From: Streptomyces sp. HUAS ZL42
Lineage (GTDB): Bacteria > Actinomycetota > Actinomycetes > Streptomycetales > Streptomycetaceae
Reading direction: 5' to 3'
Assembly (NCBI RefSeq): GCF_040782645.1
Contig: NZ_CP160403.1
Location: 1,116,001 to 1,180,000 of the forward strand
DNA: 64,000 nucleotides
A program made the translations under genes and the position numbers. Positions within the stretch are counted from its first letter, which is position 1. Each line of letters opens with the position of its first letter. The notes below the pieces were generated by a model. It was not told the origin of the DNA. It searched no databases and saw only the letters and a list, made by a program, of their open reading frames with translations. Shown here piece after piece: positions 41,543 to 49,401 of the stretch.

Positions 41543-42526
41543 ATGACCGTTCTGATCCTGACCTGTGAACAGGATGTGACGGCGGACATGGTGGTCGTGC
41601 ACCTCAACGCGTCCGGAGTGCCTGTGGTCCGGCTCGACCCGGCCGACCTGACCGGCGGGGTGGCCCTCTCGGGCGAGTACGTACACGGCGCCTTCCGCGG
41701 CCATCTGTGGTCGGCGGGCCGTCTGGTGAGCATCAACGGCCTGCGGTCCGTCTGGGTGCGCAGGCCGGGCACGCCGGCCACACGGGTCGCCGAGCCGTCC
41801 GAGTGGCTCACCGAGGAGTCCTCCCAGGCCCTCTACGGGATGCTGCGCAGCTCCGACGCGCGCTGGATGAACCACCCCGACGCGGCGCGCCGGGCCCGGC
41901 ACAAGCCCTGGCAGCTCCGCCTCGCCCAGCGCAGCGGACTGCCCGTGCCGGCCACTGTGATCACGAGCTTCCCGCAGGCAGCCCGGGACTTCGCCGAGCG
42001 CTTCCCCGACCTGGTGGTCAAACCCGTCTCCGGCGCCCACCCGCAGGAACCTCCCCGGGCGGTGCCGACCAGCCGCGTCGCGCCGGACACGGACTTCACC
42101 GCCGTGGCGTTCGGTCCCACGCTGCTGCAGCGGCGGATCGCCAAGCGGGCCGACATCCGTCTGACCGTCGTGGGCGACCGGATGCTCGCCGCCCGCAAGG
42201 AGACCGCACCGGACGCGGACCCCGACGAGGTCGACGTCCGCTTCGCCTCGTCGGCGCTGCCGTGGCGGCCCGTCGAGGTCCCGCCCCGCATCGCCGAGGG
42301 CGTCCGCACCTACCTACGGGACGCGGAACTGGCGTACGGCGCCTTCGACTTCGCCGAGGACGCCGACGGGACCTGGTGGTTCCTGGAGTGCAACCAGTCG
42401 GGACAGTTCGGCTTCGTGGAGGTGGAGACGGGGCAGCCGATCGCCCGGACCATCGCGGAGTGGCTGACCGACCCCTCCCCGCGGCGGCAGACGGGGTGCG
42501 ACGGCCGGAGGACGACGGTGCACTGA
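41543..42526 (+). CDS. tgmB: ATP-grasp ribosomal peptide maturase
   Basis: 327 residues: a pre-ATP-grasp domain (MTVLILTCEQDVTADMVVVH, GLRSVWVRRPGTPATRV), then the ATP-grasp fold with ARRARHKPWQLRLAQRSGLP, DLVVKPVSGAHPQEPP, LLQRRIAKRADIRLTVVGDR and the metal/ATP region YGAFDFAEDADGTWWFLECN followed by QSGQFGFVEVETG. It matches the SAV_5884-type graspetide ligases that activate Asp/Glu side chains as acyl phosphates and couple them to Thr/Ser/Lys. It follows the precursor gene. No methyltransferase, protease or transporter gene adjoins, so the cluster is minimal. Confidence 0.92.
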   Translation: MTVLILTCEQDVTADMVVVHLNASGVPVVRLDPADLTGGVALSGEYVHGAFRGHLWSAGRLVSINGLRSVWVRRPGTPATRVAEPSEWLTEESSQALYGMLRSSDARWMNHPDAARRARHKPWQLRLAQRSGLPVPATVITSFPQAARDFAERFPDLVVKPVSGAHPQEPPRAVPTSRVAPDTDFTAVAFGPTLLQRRIAKRADIRLTVVGDRMLAARKETAPDADPDEVDVRFASSALPWRPVEVPPRIAEGVRTYLRDAELAYGAFDFAEDADGTWWFLECNQSGQFGFVEVETGQPIARTIAEWLTDPSPRRQTGCDGRRTTVH

Positions 42527-42573
42527 TCCCTCCACGACCGGAAAAAGCGCGTGCCCGGCGCCGGGGCTGTTGC

Positions 42574-42579
42574 TAGCCT
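42574..42579 (+). promoter_or_regulatory. Candidate -10 element for a leaderless mini-ORF transcript
   Basis: TAGCCT ends exactly seven bases before the A of the mini-ORF ATG at 42587. That spacing puts the transcription start on the start codon, a common arrangement for leaderless Streptomyces messages. No strong -35 is visible. Confidence 0.4.
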
Positions 42580-42586
42580 TGGCGCC

Positions 42587-42640
42587 ATGATCACGCTTTC
42601 GACTCAGCACCGGATGATGCCCCGCCGACGGGGCTGCTGA
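42587..42640 (+). CDS. 17-codon leader peptide upstream of metG
   Basis: Reads MITLSTQHRMMPRRRGC then stop. It has two adjacent Met codons followed by a Pro-Arg-Arg-Arg-Gly-Cys ending whose DNA forms a 6-bp hairpin (gccccg/cggggc, 42619-42624 with 42629-42634). A second hairpin follows at 42661-42683, before the metG ribosome binding site. The layout is that of a translated attenuator leader: ribosome position on the Met, Arg or Cys codons could decide folding. Sized like other Streptomyces leader peptides; not experimentally known to me. Confidence 0.5.
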   Translation: MITLSTQHRMMPRRRGC

Positions 42641-42660
42641 GTACGGACGCATATCGAATC

Positions 42661-42683
42661 CGAGGCCCCGGGACGGGGCCTCG
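42661..42683 (+). promoter_or_regulatory. Attenuator-like hairpin before metG
   Basis: 9-bp stem cgaggcccc / ggggcctcg with a 5-base loop, 20 bases after the mini-ORF stop and 42 before the metG start. It could be a conditional terminator. It has no U-run, so a translational effect is also possible. Confidence 0.5.
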
Positions 42684-42725
42684 ACGCATGTGCGGACCGG
42701 GTCCCGCCGCCCGGTGGGAGGACCC

Positions 42726-44264
42726 ATGACCGCACGACGCCACTACATCACCACGACCATTCCGTACGTCAACGCGCGCCCGCACCTTGGCTTCGCCCTG
42801 GAACTCGTCCAGGCGGACGTGCTGGCGCGCCACCACCGCCATCGGGGCGATCACGTCCGGCTGGTGACCGGCACCGACGACAACTCCCTCAAGAACGTCC
42901 TGGCCGCCGAGGCCGAGGGCATCGACGTACGGACGCTGGTCGAGCGCAACGCCGACGCGTTCGCCGCGCTGCACGAGCCACTGGCGCTGTCCCCCGACGA
43001 CTTCATCCGCACCAGCAGCGATCCCCGCCACCGGGTCGGCGTGGAACGGCTGTGGCACCGGTGCGCTGCCGCGGGCGACCTGTATCGCAAGCAGTACGAG
43101 GGTCTGTACTGCGTCGGCTGCGAGCAGTTCTGCACCCCGGACGAACTGGCCGGGGGGCGCTGTCCCGAGCACGGCACCGAGCCACAGCACGTGGCGGAGG
43201 AGAACTGGTTCTTCCGCCTGTCCCGCTACGCCGACCGTCTCCATGAGCTGATCACGAGCGGCGCCCTGCGCATCGAGCCCGCCGCCCGCCGCAACGAGGT
43301 GCTCGCCCTCGTCGCCGCGGGCCTGCACGACTTCTCCGTCTCCCGCTCGCACCATCGCGCCCGCGGCTGGGGCATCCCGGTGCCGGGCGACCCCGATCAG
43401 GTCGTCTACGTGTGGTGGGACGCGCTGGGCAACTACGTCACCAGCCTGGGCTACGGCACCGACGATCCCGCGTACGAGGAGTGGTGGGGGTCCGGCGAAC
43501 GCCGCGTCCACCTCGTCGGCAAGGGGGTGGTCCGCTTCCACGCCGTGTACTGGCCCGCCATGCTGCTGTCGGCCGGACTGCCGCTGCCCACCGACATCCT
43601 GGTCCACGACTACCTCACCGTCGAAGGCCGCAAGATCAGCAAGTCAGGCCCGACGACCGTCGACCCGGTCGAGCTGGCCGCCGAGTACGGCACCGACGCA
43701 GTGCGCTGGTGGCTCCTGCGGGACGTCCCCCGCGTCGGGGACGCCGACTTCACCCGCGAGCGGCTGACGGCCCGCGCCGACGCTGACTTCGCGGGAGGAC
43801 TGGGCAACCTCGTGCACCGGGTGGTGACGATGGTCCACCGTTACCGGGACGGGGTGATCCCCTCCCCCGCCGACGGCGATCCCACCGACGGCGACGCGGC
43901 CGTGACGGCGCTGCTGGAGGAGTGCCGGTCGGCACCCGGCCGGATCGACGCCGCCCTCGCGGACTTCGACTTCCGCCCCGCCCTGCGCGCCGTCTGGGGC
44001 ATCGTCGAGCAGGCCAACCGCTGTATCGACGCCACCCGCCCGTGGGAACTGGCGCGGGCGGAACGGCGAGGCAACACGGCGGCGGCCGACCGTCTCGACG
44101 CGGTCCTCGCCGCCCTGATCACGGCATGCCGCGAACTGGCCGAGGAACTGCGCCCGTTCGTCCCAGGAGCGGCCGCCCGGATCCGTGCACAGGTGACCGC
44201 CGGGGAGGGAGGTGTGCTGCCACTGTCGTCCCCGCTCTTCCCCCGCCTGGCGGACCGCTCCTGA
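42726..44264 (+). CDS. metG: Methionine--tRNA ligase (probable second copy)
   Basis: 512 residues, ATG after GGGAGGACC. HIGH-like motif in YVNARPHLGFALELVQADVL, a connective-peptide zinc knuckle of CxxC...CxxH type (YCVGCEQFCTPDELAGGRCP, then EHG), WWDALGNYVTSLGYG, KMSKS-like VEGRKISKSGPTTVDPVELA, then the anticodon-binding helical domain ending without the C-terminal dimerisation extension. It charges tRNA-Met. Its position beside a RiPP cluster, not among housekeeping genes, and its private leader suggest an extra, perhaps resistant, isoform. That the genome has another metG is assumed, not seen. Confidence 0.93.
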   Translation: MTARRHYITTTIPYVNARPHLGFALELVQADVLARHHRHRGDHVRLVTGTDDNSLKNVLAAEAEGIDVRTLVERNADAFAALHEPLALSPDDFIRTSSDPRHRVGVERLWHRCAAAGDLYRKQYEGLYCVGCEQFCTPDELAGGRCPEHGTEPQHVAEENWFFRLSRYADRLHELITSGALRIEPAARRNEVLALVAAGLHDFSVSRSHHRARGWGIPVPGDPDQVVYVWWDALGNYVTSLGYGTDDPAYEEWWGSGERRVHLVGKGVVRFHAVYWPAMLLSAGLPLPTDILVHDYLTVEGRKISKSGPTTVDPVELAAEYGTDAVRWWLLRDVPRVGDADFTRERLTARADADFAGGLGNLVHRVVTMVHRYRDGVIPSPADGDPTDGDAAVTALLEECRSAPGRIDAALADFDFRPALRAVWGIVEQANRCIDATRPWELARAERRGNTAAADRLDAVLAALITACRELAEELRPFVPGAAARIRAQVTAGEGGVLPLSSPLFPRLADRS

Positions 44265-44283
44265 CGTACGTGTCACATGATCG

Positions 44284-45378
44284 TCAGTTTTCGGTGTCGA
44301 GTCGGACGTGTTCGATGTCTTCGTCCAGGAAGGTGGAGAGGTCCTGGGCTTCGGCGCGGACGGCTTCCTGCTCCAGGGCGGTGAGGGAACGGAGGGGGCT
44401 GATGATAAGTCGGTGATGGTGCACGGTCCAGGTAGCGGTCACGCGTCCGTCGACAAGCACCGTACGGTGGCCTGCGACGGACACACCGAGGTGGGAGGCG
44501 TCGATGATGCGGCTGCGGTCGTGGTAGCCGAGGACGGCGTTGTCGAAGGCCGGCAGGAACCGGACGGGGGCCGGGGTGTCGGGGTGGGGGCGGGGCGCGT
44601 CGGGCAGATCGAGCAGTTCGCGACCGCGTTCGTCGCGGAAGACGACGAGTTCTTCTCGGACGGCTTTGACAGCGGTGGGAAGACCGGCGAGGCCGCACCA
44701 GGCGCGTAGGTCCGCACTGGCGGCAGGCCCGTGGGCGGCGAGGTAGCGGCGCAGCAGTTGCTGCCCGACGGGATCGCCGTCCCCGGTGGGCAGGGGGTCG
44801 ATGTCCCGTTCCAGCCAGGTGGCCAACGGCAGGTTGCGTACGCCGGCGGTCTGGTGCCAGAGGCCACGGGGCGGGAGTTGGGCCATCGGGATGAGGGCTG
44901 CGACGAGCAGCTCGCCCAGGACCCGGTGTGGTGGGCCGGGCCAGCGGTCTTCGAGGGCTTGTACGAGCTCCCTCATGGTTCGGGGCCGCTGGTCGGCCAT
45001 GGCCGCGCGGCCGGCGGCAGCGACCTCGTCCAGGTCGATGCCGACCAGTTCACGCCGGTAGGTGCCCAGCACTCGGCGGCGCAGCATGGTGTCGTGGCGG
45101 GCTCGCCAGGCGAGCGCGTCGCCGGAGGTGACAAGGTGGACGGTGCGGCGCATCAGGTGGGTGCGCACCACCGTGCGGCCGGTCAGCGCATCGTCCAGTT
45201 GCTCGGGCCTGAAGCCGGCCAGGCGGGACCACAGCCCGATGAACGGTTCCCGGGGCTCTTGCGCCTGCAGGCCGCACAGGTGGGTCACCGCCTCAGGCAC
45301 GGATGTGTCGCTGCGCGTGAGCAGGTGCTGGCGGGCGAGGGTGGCGCGGTTGAGGGCGCGGCTGTCGAGGACGGTCAT
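44284..45378 (-). CDS. Winged-helix AlkZ-like DNA glycosylase (HTH_42 family)
   Basis: 364 residues from MTVLDSRALNRATLARQHLL. The catalytic Q-x-Q motif is present in HLCGLQAQEPREPFIGLWSR, followed by TGRTVVRTHLMRRTVHLVTS, which matches AlkZ-type glycosylases with tandem winged helices; the later GHRTVLVDGRVTATWTVHHH is the conserved beta-barrel part. AlkZ from Streptomyces excises azinomycin-crosslinked bases, while the broader family handles other bulky lesions. It lies 11 bases downstream of the VOC gene, so the two form an operon facing a divergent WYL regulator. Confidence 0.9.
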   Translation of the reverse strand: MTVLDSRALNRATLARQHLLTRSDTSVPEAVTHLCGLQAQEPREPFIGLWSRLAGFRPEQLDDALTGRTVVRTHLMRRTVHLVTSGDALAWRARHDTMLRRRVLGTYRRELVGIDLDEVAAAGRAAMADQRPRTMRELVQALEDRWPGPPHRVLGELLVAALIPMAQLPPRGLWHQTAGVRNLPLATWLERDIDPLPTGDGDPVGQQLLRRYLAAHGPAASADLRAWCGLAGLPTAVKAVREELVVFRDERGRELLDLPDAPRPHPDTPAPVRFLPAFDNAVLGYHDRSRIIDASHLGVSVAGHRTVLVDGRVTATWTVHHHRLIISPLRSLTALEQEAVRAEAQDLSTFLDEDIEHVRLDTEN

Positions 45379-45389
45379 GGTCGGCCGGT

Positions 45390-45812
45390 TCAGTCGTTGT
45401 ACGGGGCGGTGACGTCCAGGACCCAGGTGACGCCGAAGCGGTCGGTGAGCATGCCGTACAGCGGCGCCCACTGCGCAGGCTCCAGCGGACGCACGATGGT
45501 CGAGCCCTCCGCGAGTTTGCCCCACAGGACGCTGATCTCCTCGGCGCGGTCACCGCGCACGGAGACGAAGAACGGGTTCTCGCCCTGGTTCCAGGGCAGT
45601 TGCGAGGGCACGTCGTATGCCATGACGTGGAAGCCGTTGTCGCCGGCCACCTCGCCCCACATCACCCAGTCCGCCTCGCTCTCGTTCTGCACGGCGCCCG
45701 CGTCCTTGTAGGTGACCGCGACCGTACGTCCGCCGAAGACGGACTGGTAGAAGTCCAGCGCCTCACGTGCGGCGCCCCGGAAGTTCAGATGAGTGGTGGT
45801 CGTGACGGACAT
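45390..45812 (-). CDS. VOC-superfamily (PhnB/glyoxalase-like) protein
   Basis: 140 residues from MSVTTTTHLNFRGAAREALD; TTTHLNFRGAAREALDFYQS with VFGGRTVAVTYKDAG is the PhnB-like VOC signature, and NPFFVSVRGDRAEEI and PLYGMLTDRFGVTWVLDV complete the paired beta-alpha-beta folds. Members bind a metal and act as dioxygenases, lyases or drug-binding proteins. No strict metal ligand set is evident. First gene of the VOC/glycosylase operon, divergent from the WYL regulator. Confidence 0.88.
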   Translation of the reverse strand: MSVTTTTHLNFRGAAREALDFYQSVFGGRTVAVTYKDAGAVQNESEADWVMWGEVAGDNGFHVMAYDVPSQLPWNQGENPFFVSVRGDRAEEISVLWGKLAEGSTIVRPLEPAQWAPLYGMLTDRFGVTWVLDVTAPYND

Positions 45813-45906
45813 GACCTGCTCCTTGCCTCGATGTGACGAATACGCCGCCGTCACCAGGAGCGATGCCTCCCGGACGGCTCGTACGCCACCATGACGGAGG
45901 TAGCGG

Positions 45907-45922
45907 ACAGGTTGTGTCCTGT
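45907..45922. promoter_or_regulatory. Inverted repeat operator candidate at the WYL regulator
   Basis: acagg-N6-cctgt at 45907-45922, between the divergent VOC and WYL genes and 12-21 bases before the regulator start. It is well placed for autoregulation and for control of the VOC/glycosylase operon. Confidence 0.4.
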
Positions 45923-45943
45923 ACTGCAGGGAAAATGGATCTC

Positions 45944-46942
45944 ATGCACAAGACATCCTCCCGGCTGCTCGCGCTGCTCTCGCTGCTTCAAACGCACCGT
46001 GACTGGTCCGGCGAGGATCTCGCCGAGCGCCTCGACATCACCTCGCGCACCGTGCGCCGTGACATCGACCGCCTGCGCGAACTCGGGTATCTGATCACGA
46101 CCGTCAAAGGACCGGCCGGCGGCTACCGCCTGGAGGCCGGCACTCGCATGCCACCCATGCTGTTCGACGACGACCAGGCCGTCGCCCTGGCCGTCGCGCT
46201 GCAGTCCGCAGCGACCGGCACCACCGTCGCCGAAGACGCCACCCGCGCCCTGGCCACCCTCCGCCAGGTCATCCCACCCCGCCTGCGCCACCGCATCGAC
46301 CTGCTGCGCATCACCGCCGTCCAACCGCCCGCGGACCACGACATCCCTCAGGTCGGCGGTCGGCTGCTGGTGGACCTGAGCCGCGCCATCCACGCCCGCG
46401 AGGAACTGCGCTTCGACTACACCCCGGGCCCAAGCACCTCAGCCGGCAACCCCCGCCGCGTACAACCCCACCACCTGGTCATCCGGCGCAATCGCTGGTA
46501 CCTCGTGGCCTGGGACCTCGACCGCGAGGACTGGCGCACCTTCCGTGTCGACCGCATCCAACCCCGCACGCCCACCGGCCCCCGCTTCGCCTCCCGCGAA
46601 CTCCCCGGCGGTGACGTCTCCACCTTCATCACCAGCCGATTCCGCGGCAACGACGGCACCACCACCGACTGGCCCTGCCAAGGCGACGTCATCCTCCGTC
46701 TCCCGGCCGCCGAGGTCGCACCGTTCGCCCAGGACGGAATCGTCGAGGAACTCGGCCCCCACCACTGCCGACTCACCCTCGGCTCCTGGTCATGGACCGG
46801 ACTTGCCGCCGCCATCGGCCGCTTCGACACCGATATCGAAATCATCGGCCCACCGCAACTGGCCAGGGCATTCGAGGATCTGGCCGCCCGCTACGCCCGC
46901 GCCGCATCCACCACAGGACCGGAGCTCGGTCCGACGCCGTGA
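45944..46942 (+). CDS. YafY/PafC-type HTH-WYL transcriptional regulator
   Basis: 332 residues from MHKTSSRLLALLSLLQTHRD; ATG 45935, nine bases upstream, is also possible. A DeoR-like HTH (LAERLDITSRTVRRDIDRLR, LGYLITTVKGPAGGYRLEAG) is followed by a WYL domain with LRFDYTPGPSTSAGNPRRVQ and HHLVIRRNRWYLVAWDLDRE, then the WCX extension (FITSRFRGNDG to RFDTDIEIIGPPQLARAFED). WYL domains sense nucleic acid or nucleotide ligands; several family members answer DNA damage. Divergent from the VOC/AlkZ-like operon, its likely target. Confidence 0.92.
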   Translation: MHKTSSRLLALLSLLQTHRDWSGEDLAERLDITSRTVRRDIDRLRELGYLITTVKGPAGGYRLEAGTRMPPMLFDDDQAVALAVALQSAATGTTVAEDATRALATLRQVIPPRLRHRIDLLRITAVQPPADHDIPQVGGRLLVDLSRAIHAREELRFDYTPGPSTSAGNPRRVQPHHLVIRRNRWYLVAWDLDREDWRTFRVDRIQPRTPTGPRFASRELPGGDVSTFITSRFRGNDGTTTDWPCQGDVILRLPAAEVAPFAQDGIVEELGPHHCRLTLGSWSWTGLAAAIGRFDTDIEIIGPPQLARAFEDLAARYARAASTTGPELGPTP

Positions 46943-46963
46943 GAACGCAACGCGCCGCGCCGC

Positions 46964-47965
46964 TCAGGCCTGTGAACCTCCCAGCGCACGGGCCAGTTCC
47001 GTCGTCGCCCGGGTGATCTCCGCGTCCTCCTCGGCGAGCAGTCGCGGCAGGTCACCGCGCCGGTCGTGGACGGCCCGCCGGGCCGCGCGTTCCCACACGA
47101 CGTGGTTCTCGCGGTGGTTGAGCAGCTTCGGGTAGACGGCGGCGGTGCTCTCCCACTGACGGGCGTCGGCGATGCACTTGAGGAGCTCGATGATCTGCGG
47201 TCGGCATGTCACCTGGGGCAGCTGCGCGAGCTCCCACAGGAAGGGCACGGTGGCGGCGGTGGCCTGTTCCACGACGAAGCCGTACTGGCAGACGCGTCGG
47301 CGCAGGTCGTCGAGCGCGGCCCGGGCGGTCTGCTCGTCACCCCAGGCCACGCTGGACAGGAGGATCGGGATGGCGGCCGCCGACCCGGTGGAGTCCTTGA
47401 TCTCGCTCCAGGGCACCTGGTCCAGTGTCTTCAGCGGCGTGCTCGGCTTTCCGGTCGGAGCGGGGCACATGGCGGGGGACCCTTCCACGGAAGTTGCGTC
47501 AGGTGAGGGCCGGATCGACAACGCGGCCCAGACGGTCTTGCCCACGGGATGTCTGGGTGTCCAGCCCCACGCGTCGGACAGCGCCTCGACTATCGCCAGG
47601 CCGCGTCCGCTCTCCTCGAGTTCGCAGGCGTCGGCGGCCGCGGGGACGGGCGGGGCGTCGACATCGTCGGTGACGGCGAGCAGCAGGTGGGCCGGGGTGA
47701 GCGCCAGGCCGAAGCCGATGGTCTGTCTGCCGGCCGGAATCTGCGACGTGGCGTGCTCGGCCGCGTTGGCGGCCAACTCGCCCATCACGAGCATCGCGTC
47801 GTCATCGCGATGGTCCAGTGACCACTGGCGCAGGATGCCACGGGTGAAGGCTCGGCCCAGTGCGAAGCCATGCCGGTCGCACATGATGCGCAGATCGGCG
47901 GAGACGACGGGGGCGACCGGCCACTCGCCGTGGCAGCGGGGCGCGCTGATCGCAGGCGACGACAC
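46964..47965 (-). CDS. ATP-binding (HATPase/anti-sigma kinase-like) protein with C-terminal helical domain
   Basis: 333 residues from GTG 47965 with AGGGAG upstream. Residues ~25-150 are an RsbW-like HATPase: RAFTRGILRQWSLDHRDDDA, LVMGELAANAAEHATS, LLLAVTDDVDAPPV and ESGRGLAIVEALSDAWGWTP. After a linker, residues ~170-330 form HEAT-like helices (AIPILLSSVAWGDEQTARAA, PFLWELAQLPQVTCRPQIIE). The helical half resembles proteins of unknown role in Streptomyces. It may sequester a sigma factor or phosphorylate a STAS protein. Divergent from the DUF397 gene. Confidence 0.82.
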   Translation of the reverse strand: MSSPAISAPRCHGEWPVAPVVSADLRIMCDRHGFALGRAFTRGILRQWSLDHRDDDAMLVMGELAANAAEHATSQIPAGRQTIGFGLALTPAHLLLAVTDDVDAPPVPAAADACELEESGRGLAIVEALSDAWGWTPRHPVGKTVWAALSIRPSPDATSVEGSPAMCPAPTGKPSTPLKTLDQVPWSEIKDSTGSAAAIPILLSSVAWGDEQTARAALDDLRRRVCQYGFVVEQATAATVPFLWELAQLPQVTCRPQIIELLKCIADARQWESTAAVYPKLLNHRENHVVWERAARRAVHDRRGDLPRLLAEEDAEITRATTELARALGGSQA

Positions 47966-48126
47966 GTCATCTCCCTGAAGCGACGTCAGGACGGGCGGCA
48001 ACAGCGGGGGTTGACGCCACGGCTATTATCCACGGCGACAGCGCTCGTGTGCAATTGCACGGGAAATTGCGTCAAAAAGAGCCGGCGGAGCGCACGGCGG
48101 AGAACGTGAACGTCAAGGAGACTGCG

Positions 48127-48369
48127 GTGCCACCAGCGCGGAACGGAGTGCGGGCGAGTTCGTTGGACGTCCGCTGGATCAAGAGCCGGCACAGCAACGC
48201 GGAGGGGAACTGCGTCGAAGTCGCCACCCTGACCGACGGGGACATCGCGATGCGCAACTCACGCGACCCCGACGGACCCGCGCTCGTGTACACACCGGCC
48301 GAGGTGTCGGCGTTCCTGGCCGGCGTCAAGGACGGCGAGTTCGACCACCTGGTGCCGGACGGCGCGTGA
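48127..48369 (+). CDS. DUF397 protein
   Basis: 80 residues from GTG 48127, with AAGGAG six bases ahead; GTG 48106 is an alternative. The family pattern is VRWIKSRHSNAEGNCVEVAT followed by IAMRNSRDPDGPALVYTPAE and FLAGVKDGEFDHL. DUF397 proteins are the small partners of XRE-DUF5753 regulators (the BldB/WhiJ-like system of Streptomyces) and may act as their antagonists. The regulator gene follows after ~110 bases. Confidence 0.9.
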   Translation: MPPARNGVRASSLDVRWIKSRHSNAEGNCVEVATLTDGDIAMRNSRDPDGPALVYTPAEVSAFLAGVKDGEFDHLVPDGA

Positions 48370-48477
48370 ACCGGCCAGGACGGCCAACTCCGCTGTCTTT
48401 CCGGCGGGATACGGTGAAGAAGACGTGCCGAGTGAGATAGTGTCTTCGTCACGTCTGCCGGTCCACGGGGAGCCACG

Positions 48478-49398
48478 ATGTCCACCGCGTCGCCTCGCAT
48501 CTCCCGGCTCGAGTCCTATCTCGACCGGCCCGAGCCCGCGCCGACTCTGCTGAAGATGCTGGTCGGCGTGCAGTTGGCGGGGTTCCGTGAGGATGCCGGC
48601 CTGTCCCAGGACCAGGCTGCGCGAACGCTCGGATTCAGCGGGGCGAAGCTCTCCCGCATCGAGTCGGGAAAGGGCCGCAGGCCCCCGGCGGAGCGCGATG
48701 TCCGGGCCCTGCTGGAGCTGTACGGCACCGAGGACTACGAGGCGTCGGTGCTGCTGAAGCTCCTGCAGCGGGCCGGCGAGCCGGGCTGGTGGCAGCGCTA
48801 CGACAAGCGGCTCATGCCCGAGTGGTTCGACCGGCTGGTGGGACTGCAGGAGGCGGCCGCCACCATCCGTACCTTCGAGATCCAGTACGTGCCCGGGCTG
48901 TTGCAGACCGCCGCCTACACGCGGGCGGTGGTGGAGCGGGGCCTGCCCAACGCGCCGGCCAACGAGGTGCAGCGCCGCGTCGAACTGCGCACGCGCCGGG
49001 CGCAGTTGCTGGACCGGACGGACGCGCCGCAGCTGTGGGCCATCGTCGACGAATCAGTCCTGCTGCGTGTTCTCGGCGGCAAGGACGTCATGCGCGAGCA
49101 GCTCGGGCGTCTCGTGGAGATGGCCAGGCGTCCCCATGTGACCGTGCAGATCGTGCCCCTGGACGTGACGAACGCCTCGGCGCCCGCCATTCCGGTCACC
49201 TATCTCCGCTTCGGCGGTCAGGACCTGCCCGACGTCGTCTACCTCGAGCACATCAGGAGCGCCAACTTCCTCGAGGACCGTGACGAGACCGAGGAGTACC
49301 GGCTCGCCCTGGACAGGCTGGCCGACGAGGCGCTCAACCCGCGCGAGTCCCTGAGCCTGCTGCGCGAGACGATGGAGGCACGCTACCCCGCGCCGTGA
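48478..49398 (+). CDS. XRE-family regulator with DUF5753 domain
   Basis: 306 residues. N-terminal helix-turn-helix (QLAGFREDAGLSQDQAARTL, FSGAKLSRIESGKGRRPPAE) followed by the ~190-residue DUF5753 domain with YVPGLLQTAAYTRAVVERGL, WAIVDESVLLRVLGGKDVMR, EQLGRLVEMARRPHVTVQIV and VYLEHIRSANFLEDRDETEE. This is a WhiJ-type regulator, normally acting with a DUF397 partner such as the one just upstream to control development or antibiotic genes. Convergent with the methyltransferase gene, 3 bases apart. Confidence 0.94.
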   Translation: MSTASPRISRLESYLDRPEPAPTLLKMLVGVQLAGFREDAGLSQDQAARTLGFSGAKLSRIESGKGRRPPAERDVRALLELYGTEDYEASVLLKLLQRAGEPGWWQRYDKRLMPEWFDRLVGLQEAAATIRTFEIQYVPGLLQTAAYTRAVVERGLPNAPANEVQRRVELRTRRAQLLDRTDAPQLWAIVDESVLLRVLGGKDVMREQLGRLVEMARRPHVTVQIVPLDVTNASAPAIPVTYLRFGGQDLPDVVYLEHIRSANFLEDRDETEEYRLALDRLADEALNPRESLSLLRETMEARYPAP

Positions 49399-49401
49399 CC
49401 G

